Source: Cardiobacteriaceae bacterium TAE3-ERU3
GTDB lineage: Bacteria; Pseudomonadota; Gammaproteobacteria; Cardiobacteriales; Cardiobacteriaceae
NCBI GenBank assembly: GCA_019218315.1
Contig: JAHUUI010000003.1
Coordinates: 268,443-332,442 of the forward strand
Length of the DNA: 64,000 nucleotides
Direction of reading: 5' to 3'
Made by a program: the position numbers and the translations under genes. Under the pieces are notes generated by a model, which searched no databases, was not told where the DNA came from, and worked only from the letters and a program-made list of their open reading frames with translations. Positions within the stretch are counted from its first letter, which is position 1; the number at the start of each line of letters is the position of its first letter. This document shows positions 17,979 through 26,587 of the stretch, piece by piece.

Positions 17979-18146
17979 ATGTTTTTTGACAACTTCACCG
18001 AATTACTCGCCATGGGGCGACACGCTCCTTATGTTTGGAGTGCTTATGGCATCTCGCTAAGCGTGATCATCATTGCCCATATCGCCGTCCGTGCACGCCA
18101 CCGCCGCCTGCAACGCACCCTTGAAGCGCTGAAGGTGGCATCATGA
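17979..18146 (+). CDS. ccmD: small haem exporter accessory protein CcmD
   Basis: 55 residues, too short for most gene finders. It begins MFFDNFTELLAMGRHAPYVW, with the family motif 'F.MGGHG.YVWsAY' (here MGRHAPYVWSAYG), has one membrane helix (ISLSVIIIAHIAV), and ends with an Arg-rich cytoplasmic tail (RARHRRLQRTL). Known: CcmD helps release haem-loaded CcmE from CcmC. A GAGG site precedes the ATG by nine bases, and the stop overlaps the ccmE start (ATGA, 18143-18146). Position between ccmC and ccmE confirms the call. Confidence 0.93.
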   Translation: MFFDNFTELLAMGRHAPYVWSAYGISLSVIIIAHIAVRARHRRLQRTLEALKVAS

Positions 18147-18610
18147 AACCGGTAAAAAAGAAGCGTTTGACCTTGATCCTGACCATCTTTGTCGTCGCGG
18201 CTACCGGCATTGGGCTGTTGCTCTACGCCATGCAAGAAAACCTCAATCACTACTACTCTCTTGAGGCGCTGGCCAAAAACGAAATGCCAGCAGAGCAGGA
18301 CGGCATCCGCGTTGGTGGCATGGTTGAAAACGGCTCATTACAACGTGAAGGCGATAGCCTCAGCGTGACGTTCCGCATTACTGACTTCCAGAATCCTCCA
18401 CTAACCATGCACTACACCGGCATCCTGCCCGACCTGTTCCGCGAAGGCCAGGGTATCATCGCCACAGGCAAGCTTGGGGCAGATGGTGAATTCCGCGCCA
18501 CCACCATCCTCGCCAAGCACGATGAGAACTACATGCCGCCAGAAGTCGCCGAAGACATGAAACGCAGTGGCTACGACCACAAGCAAGGCCAAAAACAGGG
18601 GCAGTATTAA
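18143..18610 (+). CDS. ccmE: periplasmic haem chaperone CcmE
   Basis: 155 residues. One N-terminal anchor helix (LTLILTIFVVAATGIGLLLYAM), then an OB-fold periplasmic domain with RVGGMVENGSLQREGDSL and the covalent haem-binding histidine in ILAKHDENYMPPEV (~residue 129), the canonical HxxxY motif. It carries haem from CcmC to CcmF. A hydrophilic tail rich in Gln and Lys (KQGQKQGQY) follows. The stop overlaps the ccmF start (TAATG). Confidence 0.97.
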   Translation: MKPVKKKRLTLILTIFVVAATGIGLLLYAMQENLNHYYSLEALAKNEMPAEQDGIRVGGMVENGSLQREGDSLSVTFRITDFQNPPLTMHYTGILPDLFREGQGIIATGKLGADGEFRATTILAKHDENYMPPEVAEDMKRSGYDHKQGQKQGQY

Positions 18611-20532
18611 TGACAGGCGAAATTGGTCACCTCACCCTGCTGCTCGCAGGCGCGCTCGCTTTTTTACAATGCACTCTGCCGCTGCTCGCAGCGCGTAATC
18701 CTCGCGCACAAAGCCTCGTTGTCGCTTGTGCCAAAGGGCAGTTTTACCTGCTCAGCATCAGCTTTATCGCCCTCGGCTACGCCTTTTACGCCAACGACTT
18801 CTCACTGATCTACGTCGCAACCAACAGCAATGCACAGCTACCGTGGTACTATCGCCTCTCAGCAGTTTGGGGTGGGCACGAAGGCTCGCTGCTGTTATGG
18901 ATATACATCCTCAGCATTTGGACGGCAGCAGTCACGTGGCGCAGTGCAGCACTGCCTGCTGACTTCCGCATCCGCGTCTTGTGCGTCCTCGGCTACATCG
19001 CACTCGGTTTTATCGCCTTTATTGCCCTGACTTCAAACCCGTTCGACCGCCAATTCCCAATTCCTTTTGACGGCCGCGACCTCAACCCTCTGTTGCAAGA
19101 CCCCGGCCTCATCTTCCACCCGCCGCTACTTTACGCAGGCTACGTCGGCTTTGCCGTCGCCTTTGCGTTTGTCGTCGCTGGGCTGTGGCAAGGCCGCCTC
19201 GACAGCCTGTGGATCAAGCGTGCCCGCCCGTGGACGCTTGCTGCATGGCTCACCCTGACCCTCGGTATCGCACTTGGCAGCTACTGGGCGTATTACGAAC
19301 TCGGCTGGGGCGGCTGGTGGTTCTGGGATCCGGTCGAAAACGCCTCACTGATGCCATGGCTGATCGGCACTGCACTCATTCACTCGCTCGCCGCCAGTGA
19401 ACGACGCGGTATCTTCATGATTTGGACCAGCCTGCTCGCTATCCTCGCCTTCTCGCTGAGCCTGGTCGGTACATTCCTCGTGCGCTCAGGTGTCCTCACC
19501 TCAGTACACGCCTTCGCATCTGATCCGACCCGCGGTATATTTATTCTCGCGCTACTCGTCGCCATCACTCTGCCGGCATTGGTTCTGCTAATCACCCGTG
19601 CCTCAACCCTATCGCGCCACGCACCATATAACCTGTTGTCACGCGAAACAGGGCTGCTCGCCAACAACTGGCTGTTTTCCGGTGCGTGCCTCATCGTCTT
19701 GATCGGCACACTCTACCCACTCGCCGCTGACGTACTCAACCTTGGCAAGATCTCGGTCGGCGCACCGTATTTTAATCGCCTCATTGTACCTCTCGCCCTT
19801 GTCAGCCTTGCCCTGCTCGGCGTCATGCCGCTGTTGCACTGGCGACGTGACCGCTTGCCGCGCGTCATTCCGCGCATCCTCGGCGGACTTGGCTTTGCTC
19901 TGGCTTTCACAATCTTGCTTGCTATCAGCATCATCCCCGACAGTAACCCGATGACCCTTATTGCGGTATTTATCGCTGGTTTTGCCCTTGCCGCCGTACT
20001 CATCGACACAGTCGACAGCATCATCAAACAGCGCGGTAACATCCGTCGCAGCCATCTCGGTATGCTCCTTGCACACCTAGGGTTTATTGTCATGGCACTC
20101 GCCATCACCGCCACCGGCACTTATTCCAATGAGCAGGATTTGAGTATCCACAAAGATGACCAAGTCAGCATTGCCGACTACCGCATTACCCTGCTCGGCC
20201 TGCGCGATGTTGATGGCCCCAACTATCACTCGACCAAAGGTCTGTTCCGCATTGGCAAAACTGATGACGACAGTTTCTTTGAAGTACTCGCCCCGGCCAA
20301 GCGCCAATATCATTCCTCGACTATGCCAATGACTGAATCAGCGCGCCTCGTCACGCCAACCCACGATCTCTACATCGCCATGGGTGAACAAATTGGCGAC
20401 GGCGTTTGGGCGATCCGCCTGCAATACAAACCCTTTATTATCTGGATATGGCTCGGCGGCGTATTGATGGCGCTCGGCGCACTTATCGCCGCCACTGACC
20501 GCAAATACCGCCAAGACAAAGGCAGCAAATGA
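18610..20532 (+). CDS. ccmF: cytochrome c haem lyase subunit CcmF
   Basis: 640 residues with about fifteen membrane helices. The WWD domain is WGGWWFWDPVENASLMPWL (~residue 235), and conserved His/haem regions occur in LIFHPPLLYAGYVG (~residue 170) and RSGVLTSVHAFASDP (~residue 290). Known: CcmF takes haem from CcmE and, with CcmH and CcmI, ligates it to CXXCH apocytochromes in the periplasm; it also carries a haem b. It overlaps ccmE upstream and ccmG downstream by four bases or less, so it lies inside a tightly coupled operon. Confidence 0.97.
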   Translation: MTGEIGHLTLLLAGALAFLQCTLPLLAARNPRAQSLVVACAKGQFYLLSISFIALGYAFYANDFSLIYVATNSNAQLPWYYRLSAVWGGHEGSLLLWIYILSIWTAAVTWRSAALPADFRIRVLCVLGYIALGFIAFIALTSNPFDRQFPIPFDGRDLNPLLQDPGLIFHPPLLYAGYVGFAVAFAFVVAGLWQGRLDSLWIKRARPWTLAAWLTLTLGIALGSYWAYYELGWGGWWFWDPVENASLMPWLIGTALIHSLAASERRGIFMIWTSLLAILAFSLSLVGTFLVRSGVLTSVHAFASDPTRGIFILALLVAITLPALVLLITRASTLSRHAPYNLLSRETGLLANNWLFSGACLIVLIGTLYPLAADVLNLGKISVGAPYFNRLIVPLALVSLALLGVMPLLHWRRDRLPRVIPRILGGLGFALAFTILLAISIIPDSNPMTLIAVFIAGFALAAVLIDTVDSIIKQRGNIRRSHLGMLLAHLGFIVMALAITATGTYSNEQDLSIHKDDQVSIADYRITLLGLRDVDGPNYHSTKGLFRIGKTDDDSFFEVLAPAKRQYHSSTMPMTESARLVTPTHDLYIAMGEQIGDGVWAIRLQYKPFIIWIWLGGVLMALGALIAATDRKYRQDKGSK

Positions 20533-21083
20533 AACGAAGCAGCATTATTCTCACCATCCTCATCGCCGTTACCTTTACCGCTCTGATTGGCTTCTTCGCC
20601 CTTGGGCTGGGTAAAAACCCGCAGGAGCTTGATGCCGTGCGCCAAGGCAGCCGCTTTGGCACGGGCGATGGCGACATCCACTTCACCCTGCCCGCGCTCG
20701 ATAATGATCGCGAGCGCACCGTTGCCGACTTACCCGATGGTTATTTCTTGCTCAACGTCTGGGGCAGCTGGTGCCCGGCATGCCACCAAGAGCATCCTTA
20801 TCTTATGCAGCTCGGCAAAACCATTCCCATCATCGGGCTCAACTGGCCAGCCGACAACCCCAATGAAGCCCACGATGCCAAGCGCTTTCTGCGCGAACTC
20901 GGCAATCCGTACAGCCTCGTCCTCACCGACCCGAAAGGCAGCCTGATTATCGACCTCGGCGTGTACGGTGCACCGGAAACCTTCCTCATTGCACCGGATA
21001 AGACCATCCTCTACCGCTACGCCGGCCCAATGAACGCACAAATCTGGCAAAATAACTTTTTGCCTCTGATTAAGGAACATTGA
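20529..21083 (+). CDS. ccmG: periplasmic thiol-disulfide oxidoreductase CcmG/DsbE
   Basis: 184 residues. One N-terminal anchor helix (IILTILIAVTFTALIGFFALG), then a thioredoxin domain with the active site WGSWCPACHQEHPYL (Cys ~81 and ~84), and a cis-proline region YGAPETFLIAPD. It reduces apocytochrome or CcmH disulfides before haem attachment. The CPAC dipeptide differs from the CPTC of E. coli CcmG. The start overlaps the ccmF stop (ATGA), and the nitroreductase gene begins one base after its stop. Confidence 0.95.
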   Translation: MKRSSIILTILIAVTFTALIGFFALGLGKNPQELDAVRQGSRFGTGDGDIHFTLPALDNDRERTVADLPDGYFLLNVWGSWCPACHQEHPYLMQLGKTIPIIGLNWPADNPNEAHDAKRFLRELGNPYSLVLTDPKGSLIIDLGVYGAPETFLIAPDKTILYRYAGPMNAQIWQNNFLPLIKEH

Positions 21084-21084
21084 T

Positions 21085-21831
21085 ATGACCGACACCATCA
21101 ACCTCATCCACAACCACCGTTCCATCCGCCGCTTTAAGCCTAAAGCGCTCGACCAAGCAACTGTTGAGCGCCTCGTCGCAGCCGCACAAATGGCGTCTAC
21201 TTCAAGCTACAAACAAGCCTACAGCATCATCGGCATCACCGATCCGGAGATCAAGCAAGCCCTTTCGGAGATTGCCACCCAGCAGCATGTTCGTGACAAC
21301 GGCCACCTCTTCGTCTTCGTCGCTGACTACTATCGCCACCACCTCATCTGCCAGGAAGCTGGCTATGAGCACAGCGAAAGCCTCGACACCACTGAAGGCT
21401 ACAGTGTTGCCGCCATCGACGCGGCACTGGCCGCGCAAAACCTCGTTCTCGCTGCTGAATCATTAGGGCTTGGCGCGTGTTATATCGGCGCACTACGCAA
21501 CGATCCACAGCGCATCATCGAATTGCTCGACCTTCCCCAATACACTTTGCCGCTGTTCGGCGTCGTCGTTGGTTATCCTGATAGTGAAGGCAGCCAAAAG
21601 CCACGCCTCTCGCTTAATGCCGTTTACCACGAAAACCACTATCAGCACGACCCCGCTGTCGTCAAAGCAGCACTCGATGAATACGACCAACGCATCGCCG
21701 ACTATTATGAGCAGCGCAGCAGTGGTAAACGCCCTGAAAGCTGGCGCCAACTCATGGTCAAAGCACTGCACCCAGTCAAACGCAAAACCCTACACGCCAT
21801 CGCCAAAGCGCAAGGATTCCTGCAACAATGA
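21085..21831 (+). CDS. NfsA/Frp-family NADPH flavin-dependent nitroreductase
   Basis: 248 residues, oxygen-insensitive nitroreductase group A. FMN-binding N-terminal HRSIRRFKPKALD, AAQMASTSSYKQAYSIIGI, then the dimer/FMN block AIDAALAAQNLVLAAESLGLGACYIGALRND, and C-terminal GKRPESWRQLMVKALHP. Known: NfsA-type enzymes reduce nitroaromatics, quinones or flavins with NADPH. Oddity: the gene sits inside the ccm operon, one base after ccmG and overlapping ccmH by four bases (ATGA). This tight packing suggests that it is an integral part of the transcript here; a role in supplying reducing power for haem or thiol handling is only speculation. Confidence 0.88.
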   Translation: MTDTINLIHNHRSIRRFKPKALDQATVERLVAAAQMASTSSYKQAYSIIGITDPEIKQALSEIATQQHVRDNGHLFVFVADYYRHHLICQEAGYEHSESLDTTEGYSVAAIDAALAAQNLVLAAESLGLGACYIGALRNDPQRIIELLDLPQYTLPLFGVVVGYPDSEGSQKPRLSLNAVYHENHYQHDPAVVKAALDEYDQRIADYYEQRSSGKRPESWRQLMVKALHPVKRKTLHAIAKAQGFLQQ

Positions 21832-22433
21832 AACTGAGCAATACCATGCACACTACTCAGATCACATCAGCACAATCTCGGGGCGTTTACCTGCAAACGC
21901 CCCCTAAATTACTTGGCAACATCTTCAAAGCAGCCGCGCTGTTCGTACTCGCACTACTCTCCACAACCTTGTGGGCCGCCATTGACGACGCACCTGAATT
22001 CAGCACCCCTGAGCAAGAAGCGCAATACTACGCCTTGATCAAAGAAATTCGCTGCCCGACGTGCCAAAACAACAACGTCGCCGAATCTAACGCACCACTC
22101 GCACGCCAGCTGCGCCAGCAAATTGCTGAGCAAATCCAGCAAGGCAAGAACAATAGTGAAATCAGCAGCTATCTCGTTGATCGCTACGGTGATTTCATCA
22201 CTTACCGCCCACCATTTAACGCACGCACATGGCTATTGTGGCTTGCCCCAGCCGGGCTGATGCTTATCGCGCTCATCGTATGGCTTATCGTGCGCGGTCG
22301 CCAACGCCAAATCGCCGCCCTCAGCCCCGAACAACAAGCCGAACTGCGCAAATTACTGATGGAAAATCGCTCGCCATCCAAGGCCACCAACGCAAATCAG
22401 ACTGAGCAAAACAACAACCAACCGCCACAATAA
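21828..22433 (+). CDS. ccmH: cytochrome c biogenesis thiol protein CcmH (CycL type)
   Basis: 201 residues. A signal helix (AAALFVLALLSTTLWA, residues ~35-50) precedes the redox motif EIRCPTCQNNNVAESNAP (RCxxC at ~72-76), followed by a membrane helix (LLWLAPAGLMLIALIVWLIV) and a cytoplasmic tail rich in Asn and Gln. It holds or reduces the CXXCH cysteines of apocytochrome c within the lyase complex. Here the CcmH thiol domain and the CcmI TPR part are separate genes, unlike the fused E. coli CcmH. The ATG at 21828 overlaps the nitroreductase stop; an ATG at 21846 would shorten an unusually long pre-signal segment and is an alternative. Confidence 0.93.
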   Translation: MKLSNTMHTTQITSAQSRGVYLQTPPKLLGNIFKAAALFVLALLSTTLWAAIDDAPEFSTPEQEAQYYALIKEIRCPTCQNNNVAESNAPLARQLRQQIAEQIQQGKNNSEISSYLVDRYGDFITYRPPFNARTWLLWLAPAGLMLIALIVWLIVRGRQRQIAALSPEQQAELRKLLMENRSPSKATNANQTEQNNNQPPQ

Positions 22434-22451
22434 CCAGCGCGAGAATCCCGC

Positions 22452-23717
22452 ATGACCGTCACCATCATCATTGCCACAATCGTCCTCACTGCCGTATGGC
22501 TGCTCATTGCCAGCCGTCGCCCACTCACGCCACCTGACCAAAAGCGTGAAGCGCGCGACCTCGTTGCGCTCTACGATGCACAGCCCGAAGCAGCAGATCC
22601 GACGCAGCAAAGTGAACGTGACTACCGCCTCTATCATGAACTCAAGCGCCTGCAACAGCATCGCACCAGCCAGCACAGCGGGCGTCTGCCAATATGGATT
22701 GTACTGCTCACCATCACTGCACTCGGCGCCGCCGGATACGCATGGTATATGCTCGGCGGTAGCAATACCCTGCAATGGCAAAAGCTCGACAGCACCCTCG
22801 ACGCACCACTAATCCGCAGCCAATACCTCGGCGAACAAACCCCACAATTGCCCGCTGAAGACCTAAACGCTTACTGCCAGCTTCTACAAACCCGCATCGA
22901 CCGCAATGACCCCGATCAGCTCGATACCCTTGCACGCTGCTACCTGCAATACAACAACTTCCCTTACGCTGCTGCCGTCTACCACAGCCTTTACCGCTTG
23001 CAACCAGATGACGACAAAACTGCGCTCAACTACGCACAAGCAACTCTGTTCGGCAGCCGTAACCGCCCGATGAGCGAAGAAATCGAAACCATCTTGCAGC
23101 GCATCATCCACAACGACCCGCAAGACATCATGCCGCAAATTCTGCTCGCTGCGGGCTACCGCCAATCTGACCGCAACAGCGAAGCCCTGCCCATGTGGCA
23201 AGCACTTGCCGACAACACTGCCAAAGACCACCCGCTTTACCCGATGATCGAGCAAACTTTGGCCGACACCAAACAAGCCATCGCACAAGATCAAAACGAC
23301 AGCCTGCCTGTTTCACAAGCACCCGAAGCAGCCAGCACAAGTAGCAATAGCAGTGCCAACGCAGCCTCCACAGCGAATACGGATAGCGCCAATACTGACG
23401 CTGCCAAGATCCGTACTGAGATCAGCATCAGCCCCGAACTGCTTGCCCAGATCACACCGCAAGCCAAGCTCTACCTTATTGCCAGCCCGGTCGGTAGCCG
23501 TATGCCGCTCGCAGTCAGCCGCCACGACCCGCAAGCACAGCAAACCATCACCCTTAGCGATGAAGACAGCATGAGCGGCGCAACTCTCGGCGACCAACCA
23601 AGCATCACTCTGCGCGCCAAACTCAGCCCCGACGGCAACGCCATGAGCCAGCCACTCGCCGAGAGCGAGCAAACCGTCACTCTGCCCGCAGCAGACACCA
23701 TCCACATCGAGCTGTAA
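22452..23717 (+). CDS. ccmI: cytochrome c maturation TPR protein CcmI
   Basis: 421 residues. Two N-terminal membrane helices (TIIIATIVLTAVWLLIA and WIVLLTITALGAAGYAWYML) flank a cytoplasmic loop. A periplasmic TPR region follows (residues ~135-280, e.g. LDTLARCYLQYNNFPYAAAVYHSLY). A Ser/Ala/Asn-rich linker (~288-315) leads to a C-terminal domain with ISISPELLAQITPQAKLYLIA, like the CcmI/NrfG C-terminal beta domain. CcmI binds the C-terminal helix of apocytochromes and delivers them to CcmF/H. It lies 18 bases after ccmH and one base before ccmA. Confidence 0.9.
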   Translation: MTVTIIIATIVLTAVWLLIASRRPLTPPDQKREARDLVALYDAQPEAADPTQQSERDYRLYHELKRLQQHRTSQHSGRLPIWIVLLTITALGAAGYAWYMLGGSNTLQWQKLDSTLDAPLIRSQYLGEQTPQLPAEDLNAYCQLLQTRIDRNDPDQLDTLARCYLQYNNFPYAAAVYHSLYRLQPDDDKTALNYAQATLFGSRNRPMSEEIETILQRIIHNDPQDIMPQILLAAGYRQSDRNSEALPMWQALADNTAKDHPLYPMIEQTLADTKQAIAQDQNDSLPVSQAPEAASTSSNSSANAASTANTDSANTDAAKIRTEISISPELLAQITPQAKLYLIASPVGSRMPLAVSRHDPQAQQTITLSDEDSMSGATLGDQPSITLRAKLSPDGNAMSQPLAESEQTVTLPAADTIHIEL

Positions 23718-23718
23718 C

Positions 23719-24315
23719 ATGGCACAACTCATCAGCGCGACCAATCTCACCATTCTGCGCGGCCACACCCCAATTCTGCGCCAGCACAATATCAGCGTCG
23801 AAAAAGGGCAAGCCATTCACCTCAGCGGCGACAACGGCAGCGGCAAAACCACCTTACTACAAGCCCTTGCCGGGCTGCTCACTGCACAAGGCGGCAACAT
23901 CGAACGCCATAGCGACATGCTCTACCTCGGCCATCGTCCCGGCATCAAAGCATCACTCACTGCACGCGAAAACCTGCAGCTCATCGCCCGCCTTTATCAC
24001 CGCATGCCACGCCAAAACCTCGACGAACGCATCAGCCATGCACTCGAACAAGTCGGGCTAGAGCGCGTCAGCGATCGCCCTACCCGCCAACTCTCAGCCG
24101 GCCAACAGCGCCGCTGCCAACTCGCACGCCTGTGGCTCGACACCCCGCCACTATGGCTACTCGACGAACCCCTAACCGCGCTCGACGTCCACGCCATCGC
24201 ACGCCTTGGCGAGCACTGCGCCAATCATCTCGACAGCGGCGGCGGCATCATTGTCACCTCGCACCAGCCCTTTCCAATTCCCAATCACACGTTAAGCCAG
24301 CACCCTCTAACTTAA
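23719..24315 (+). CDS. ccmA: haem exporter ATP-binding protein CcmA
   Basis: 198 residues, a short ABC ATPase as usual for CcmA. Walker A is SGDNGSGKTTLLQALAG (~38-54), family-specific YLGHRPGIKASLTARENL, signature LSAGQQRRCQLARLWL, Walker B PLWLLDEPLTALD and H-loop VTSHQ. With CcmB it uses ATP to release holo-CcmE from CcmC/D. Oddity: ccmAB usually open the ccm operon; here they come after ccmI. The one-base gap from ccmI indicates co-translation. Confidence 0.95.
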   Translation: MAQLISATNLTILRGHTPILRQHNISVEKGQAIHLSGDNGSGKTTLLQALAGLLTAQGGNIERHSDMLYLGHRPGIKASLTARENLQLIARLYHRMPRQNLDERISHALEQVGLERVSDRPTRQLSAGQQRRCQLARLWLDTPPLWLLDEPLTALDVHAIARLGEHCANHLDSGGGIIVTSHQPFPIPNHTLSQHPLT

Positions 24316-24380
24316 TTCACGCTCACTGCACGTTATCGATATACTAACGCCAAACTTTTTAGTACCTCATCCTATCAACT

Positions 24381-25043
24381 ATGCTCACCCTACTCATCAA
24401 ACGCGAATTACTCAGCGCATGGCGCGAACCACATCAGCTGGTTCAGCCAGTGCTCTTTTTCGCACTCACTATTGTTCTGTTTCCCATTGCCTTGGGTAGC
24501 GATGAAAATACCTTGCGCGCCAGTGCGCCGGCTGCTTTATGGCTGGCCTTGCTACTCGCAGCATTGCTTGCCGGTGAGCAACTGTTCAGTGAGGATTACC
24601 GCGACGGCACGCTCAGCCAAGATCGCGTACATCTGTCCGAATTTTGGTTGTTAGCGCTGGCCAAGCTCGGCGCTGCGTGGCTGCGCTTTTCGCTGCCAAT
24701 TCTGATTTGCTTACCGCTGCTTGCACTGATGCTGCATATACCGCTGGCGACCCTGCCAGCACTGGCAGCACTGATTGTGCTTGGCAGCCTGTCGTTGCTG
24801 CTCATTGCAATGCTTGGCGCTGCGCTGACCGTCAACCAGCAGCAAAGCACTTTTTTGCTGTTTCTGATCGTGGTGCCGTTCTATATTCCTATCCTGATTA
24901 TCGGCGTCACTGCTGCAAGCAGTATTTTGAACGGGCTAACTTATCAAGGCCACCTTGCCCTGCTCGGTGCATTTGCTCTATTTGCCTTGCTAACTATGCT
25001 GCCATTTACTACCTTAGCACTTAAAACCCAATCATTGCCCTAA
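24381..25043 (+). CDS. ccmB: haem exporter membrane protein CcmB
   Basis: 220 residues, six membrane helices. The N-terminal LLIKRELLSAWREPHQLVQPVLFFALTIVLFP and ALLAGEQLFSEDYRDGTLSQ blocks are diagnostic of CcmB. It forms the membrane part of the CcmA2B2 ABC complex. A 65-base gap separates it from ccmA, the longest gap within the operon, and it is probably the last ccm gene. The next gene has its own strong ribosome site but no clear promoter of its own. Confidence 0.94.
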   Translation: MLTLLIKRELLSAWREPHQLVQPVLFFALTIVLFPIALGSDENTLRASAPAALWLALLLAALLAGEQLFSEDYRDGTLSQDRVHLSEFWLLALAKLGAAWLRFSLPILICLPLLALMLHIPLATLPALAALIVLGSLSLLLIAMLGAALTVNQQQSTFLLFLIVVPFYIPILIIGVTAASSILNGLTYQGHLALLGAFALFALLTMLPFTTLALKTQSLP

Positions 25044-25082
25044 GCATACGAACGTAAACCATCATAAAAGGAGTAGTAGATC

Positions 25083-26336
25083 ATGGATGAATCTAGCAAC
25101 TACCTCGATGCCAAAGCATCTGATCCTGTCAATTTTGGCTGGATGCAGGGCTTTCCACCACCCAAAGAGTGCATACTTTCAGCTGTTGACGGCAGCTTTT
25201 TCAAATTTCCGGCACTGCGCTATTCCGTATGCCACATGCGCCAGTTCTTCCCGACGGCAGTTGTGCCAGCAGCTACCGAAAAACGTCATGAATTTAGTGA
25301 ACAACTTGACCCCAATATCGATGCTCTAACCTTCCAGCCACTCGATGGCTCAGCGGAAATGACATGGGCTGATTCACTGTACAAAAACTATACCGATGGC
25401 ATCGTCATCCTGCACCGTGGCAAGCTCGTTTACGAGCGCTATTTTGCCGCCCTCAAGCCTAATCATGTACACGCAGCGATGTCCGTGAGCAAGACGTTTG
25501 CCGGAACACTTGGCGCAACCTTAGTCGCAGAAGGCGTACTTGATGCGCAGCAAACTTGTGCGCACTACATTCCCGAACTCAAAGGCTCCGGCTTTGCTGA
25601 TGCAACTGTGCACCAAGTGCTCGACATGACCACCGCGCTCAAGTACAGCGAAGACTACGCCAACCCAAAAGCCGAGATCTGGACGTATTCTGCTGCTGGA
25701 AATCCATTCCCAAAACCAGCCGACTACCACGGCCCACAGGATTATTGCCAAGCCCTGCAAGGGATTCAAAAAAGTGGCGAACACGGCAAATCTTTCGGCT
25801 ACCGCACACCCAATGCCGACATGATTGGTTGGCTGATTTCACGCGTATTAAATCAACCGTTGCCACAAGTGCTATCCGAACGTATCTGGCAACCGCTCGG
25901 CTGCCACATCGATGCGTATTATCAACTCGACAGCGTCGGCATGGCCTTTGCCGGTGGCGGCTTCAACGCCAATATCCGCGACATGGCGCGCTTTGGCGAG
26001 ATGATCCGCTGCAAAGGTGCGTTCAATGGCAAGCAGATCTTGCCAGCCAGCGTCAGTGAAGACATTGAGCAAAATGGCGATCCTGAGCTATTTGCGCGTG
26101 ATCCTGAACACCAAAGCCTCAAGGGCTGGAGCTACCGCAATATGTGGTGGAAAACCAATAACGAACACGGTGCTTTTGCTGCACGTGGTGTATACGGGCA
26201 AACCATCTATATTGATCCCGTTGCGGAGATGGTCATTGTGCGCTTTGCCTCCTACCCCATCGCGGCCAATGCGGCCAACGATGCTCATTCCCTACCGGCT
26301 TACCACGCTGTTGCAAGATATCTTAAAAGCAAATAA
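25083..26336 (+). CDS. NylB/EstB-like serine hydrolase (beta-lactamase fold)
   Basis: 417 residues, a class C beta-lactamase-type serine hydrolase closest in layout to 6-aminohexanoate-dimer hydrolase. The nucleophile motif SxxK is in AAMSVSKTFAGTLG (~residue 141), the second motif Tyr is in KSFGYRTPNADMIGWL (~residue 240), and a third block AARGVYGQTIYIDP lies near the C-terminus. No signal peptide is seen, so it is probably cytoplasmic, unlike AmpC. Known relatives hydrolyse amides or esters; the natural substrate is usually unknown. AAAAGGAG precedes the ATG. Three hairpins follow the stop. Confidence 0.8.
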   Translation: MDESSNYLDAKASDPVNFGWMQGFPPPKECILSAVDGSFFKFPALRYSVCHMRQFFPTAVVPAATEKRHEFSEQLDPNIDALTFQPLDGSAEMTWADSLYKNYTDGIVILHRGKLVYERYFAALKPNHVHAAMSVSKTFAGTLGATLVAEGVLDAQQTCAHYIPELKGSGFADATVHQVLDMTTALKYSEDYANPKAEIWTYSAAGNPFPKPADYHGPQDYCQALQGIQKSGEHGKSFGYRTPNADMIGWLISRVLNQPLPQVLSERIWQPLGCHIDAYYQLDSVGMAFAGGGFNANIRDMARFGEMIRCKGAFNGKQILPASVSEDIEQNGDPELFARDPEHQSLKGWSYRNMWWKTNNEHGAFAARGVYGQTIYIDPVAEMVIVRFASYPIAANAANDAHSLPAYHAVARYLKSK

Positions 26337-26340
26337 AAGC

Positions 26341-26510
26341 GGATCATACATACCTATATGATCCACTTGTGCGTACGTTAAGGCTGATTATCTAACGCCG
26401 AATAATGTGAGAGGTATGACTGCAAGCAGTACTACTTGTACTGAAAAATGCCCACCATTTTTCAGTGGTCTTGGTAAGGCAGGGTGTTTAGCTATGCCGC
26501 TAAACACCCT
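26341..26510. repeat. array of three inverted repeats between convergent genes
   Basis: Between the serine hydrolase (plus) and metZ (minus) lie three separate stem-loops: GGATCATA (26341-26348) with TATGATCC (26357-26364); ACTGAAAAATG (26440-26450) with CATTTTTCAGT (26456-26466); and AGGGTGTTTAGC (26481-26492) with GCTAAACACCCT (26499-26510). All stems are perfect (8, 11 and 12 base pairs). None is followed by a strong T-run on either strand. They probably end transcription or protect mRNA 3' ends from both sides. Confidence 0.6.
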
Positions 26511-26587
26511 TCAAATTCATACAAAAACAGCCAAATACCAAAGGTATTTTTTAGGCGCTGCATGGATGTAGCGAAAGCGCTGCTGTA

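Noticed and set aside
25083-26336. A resistance beta-lactamase
   Set aside because: It has the fold and SxxK motif but no signal peptide, and it resembles NylB/EstB amidases and esterases rather than AmpC.
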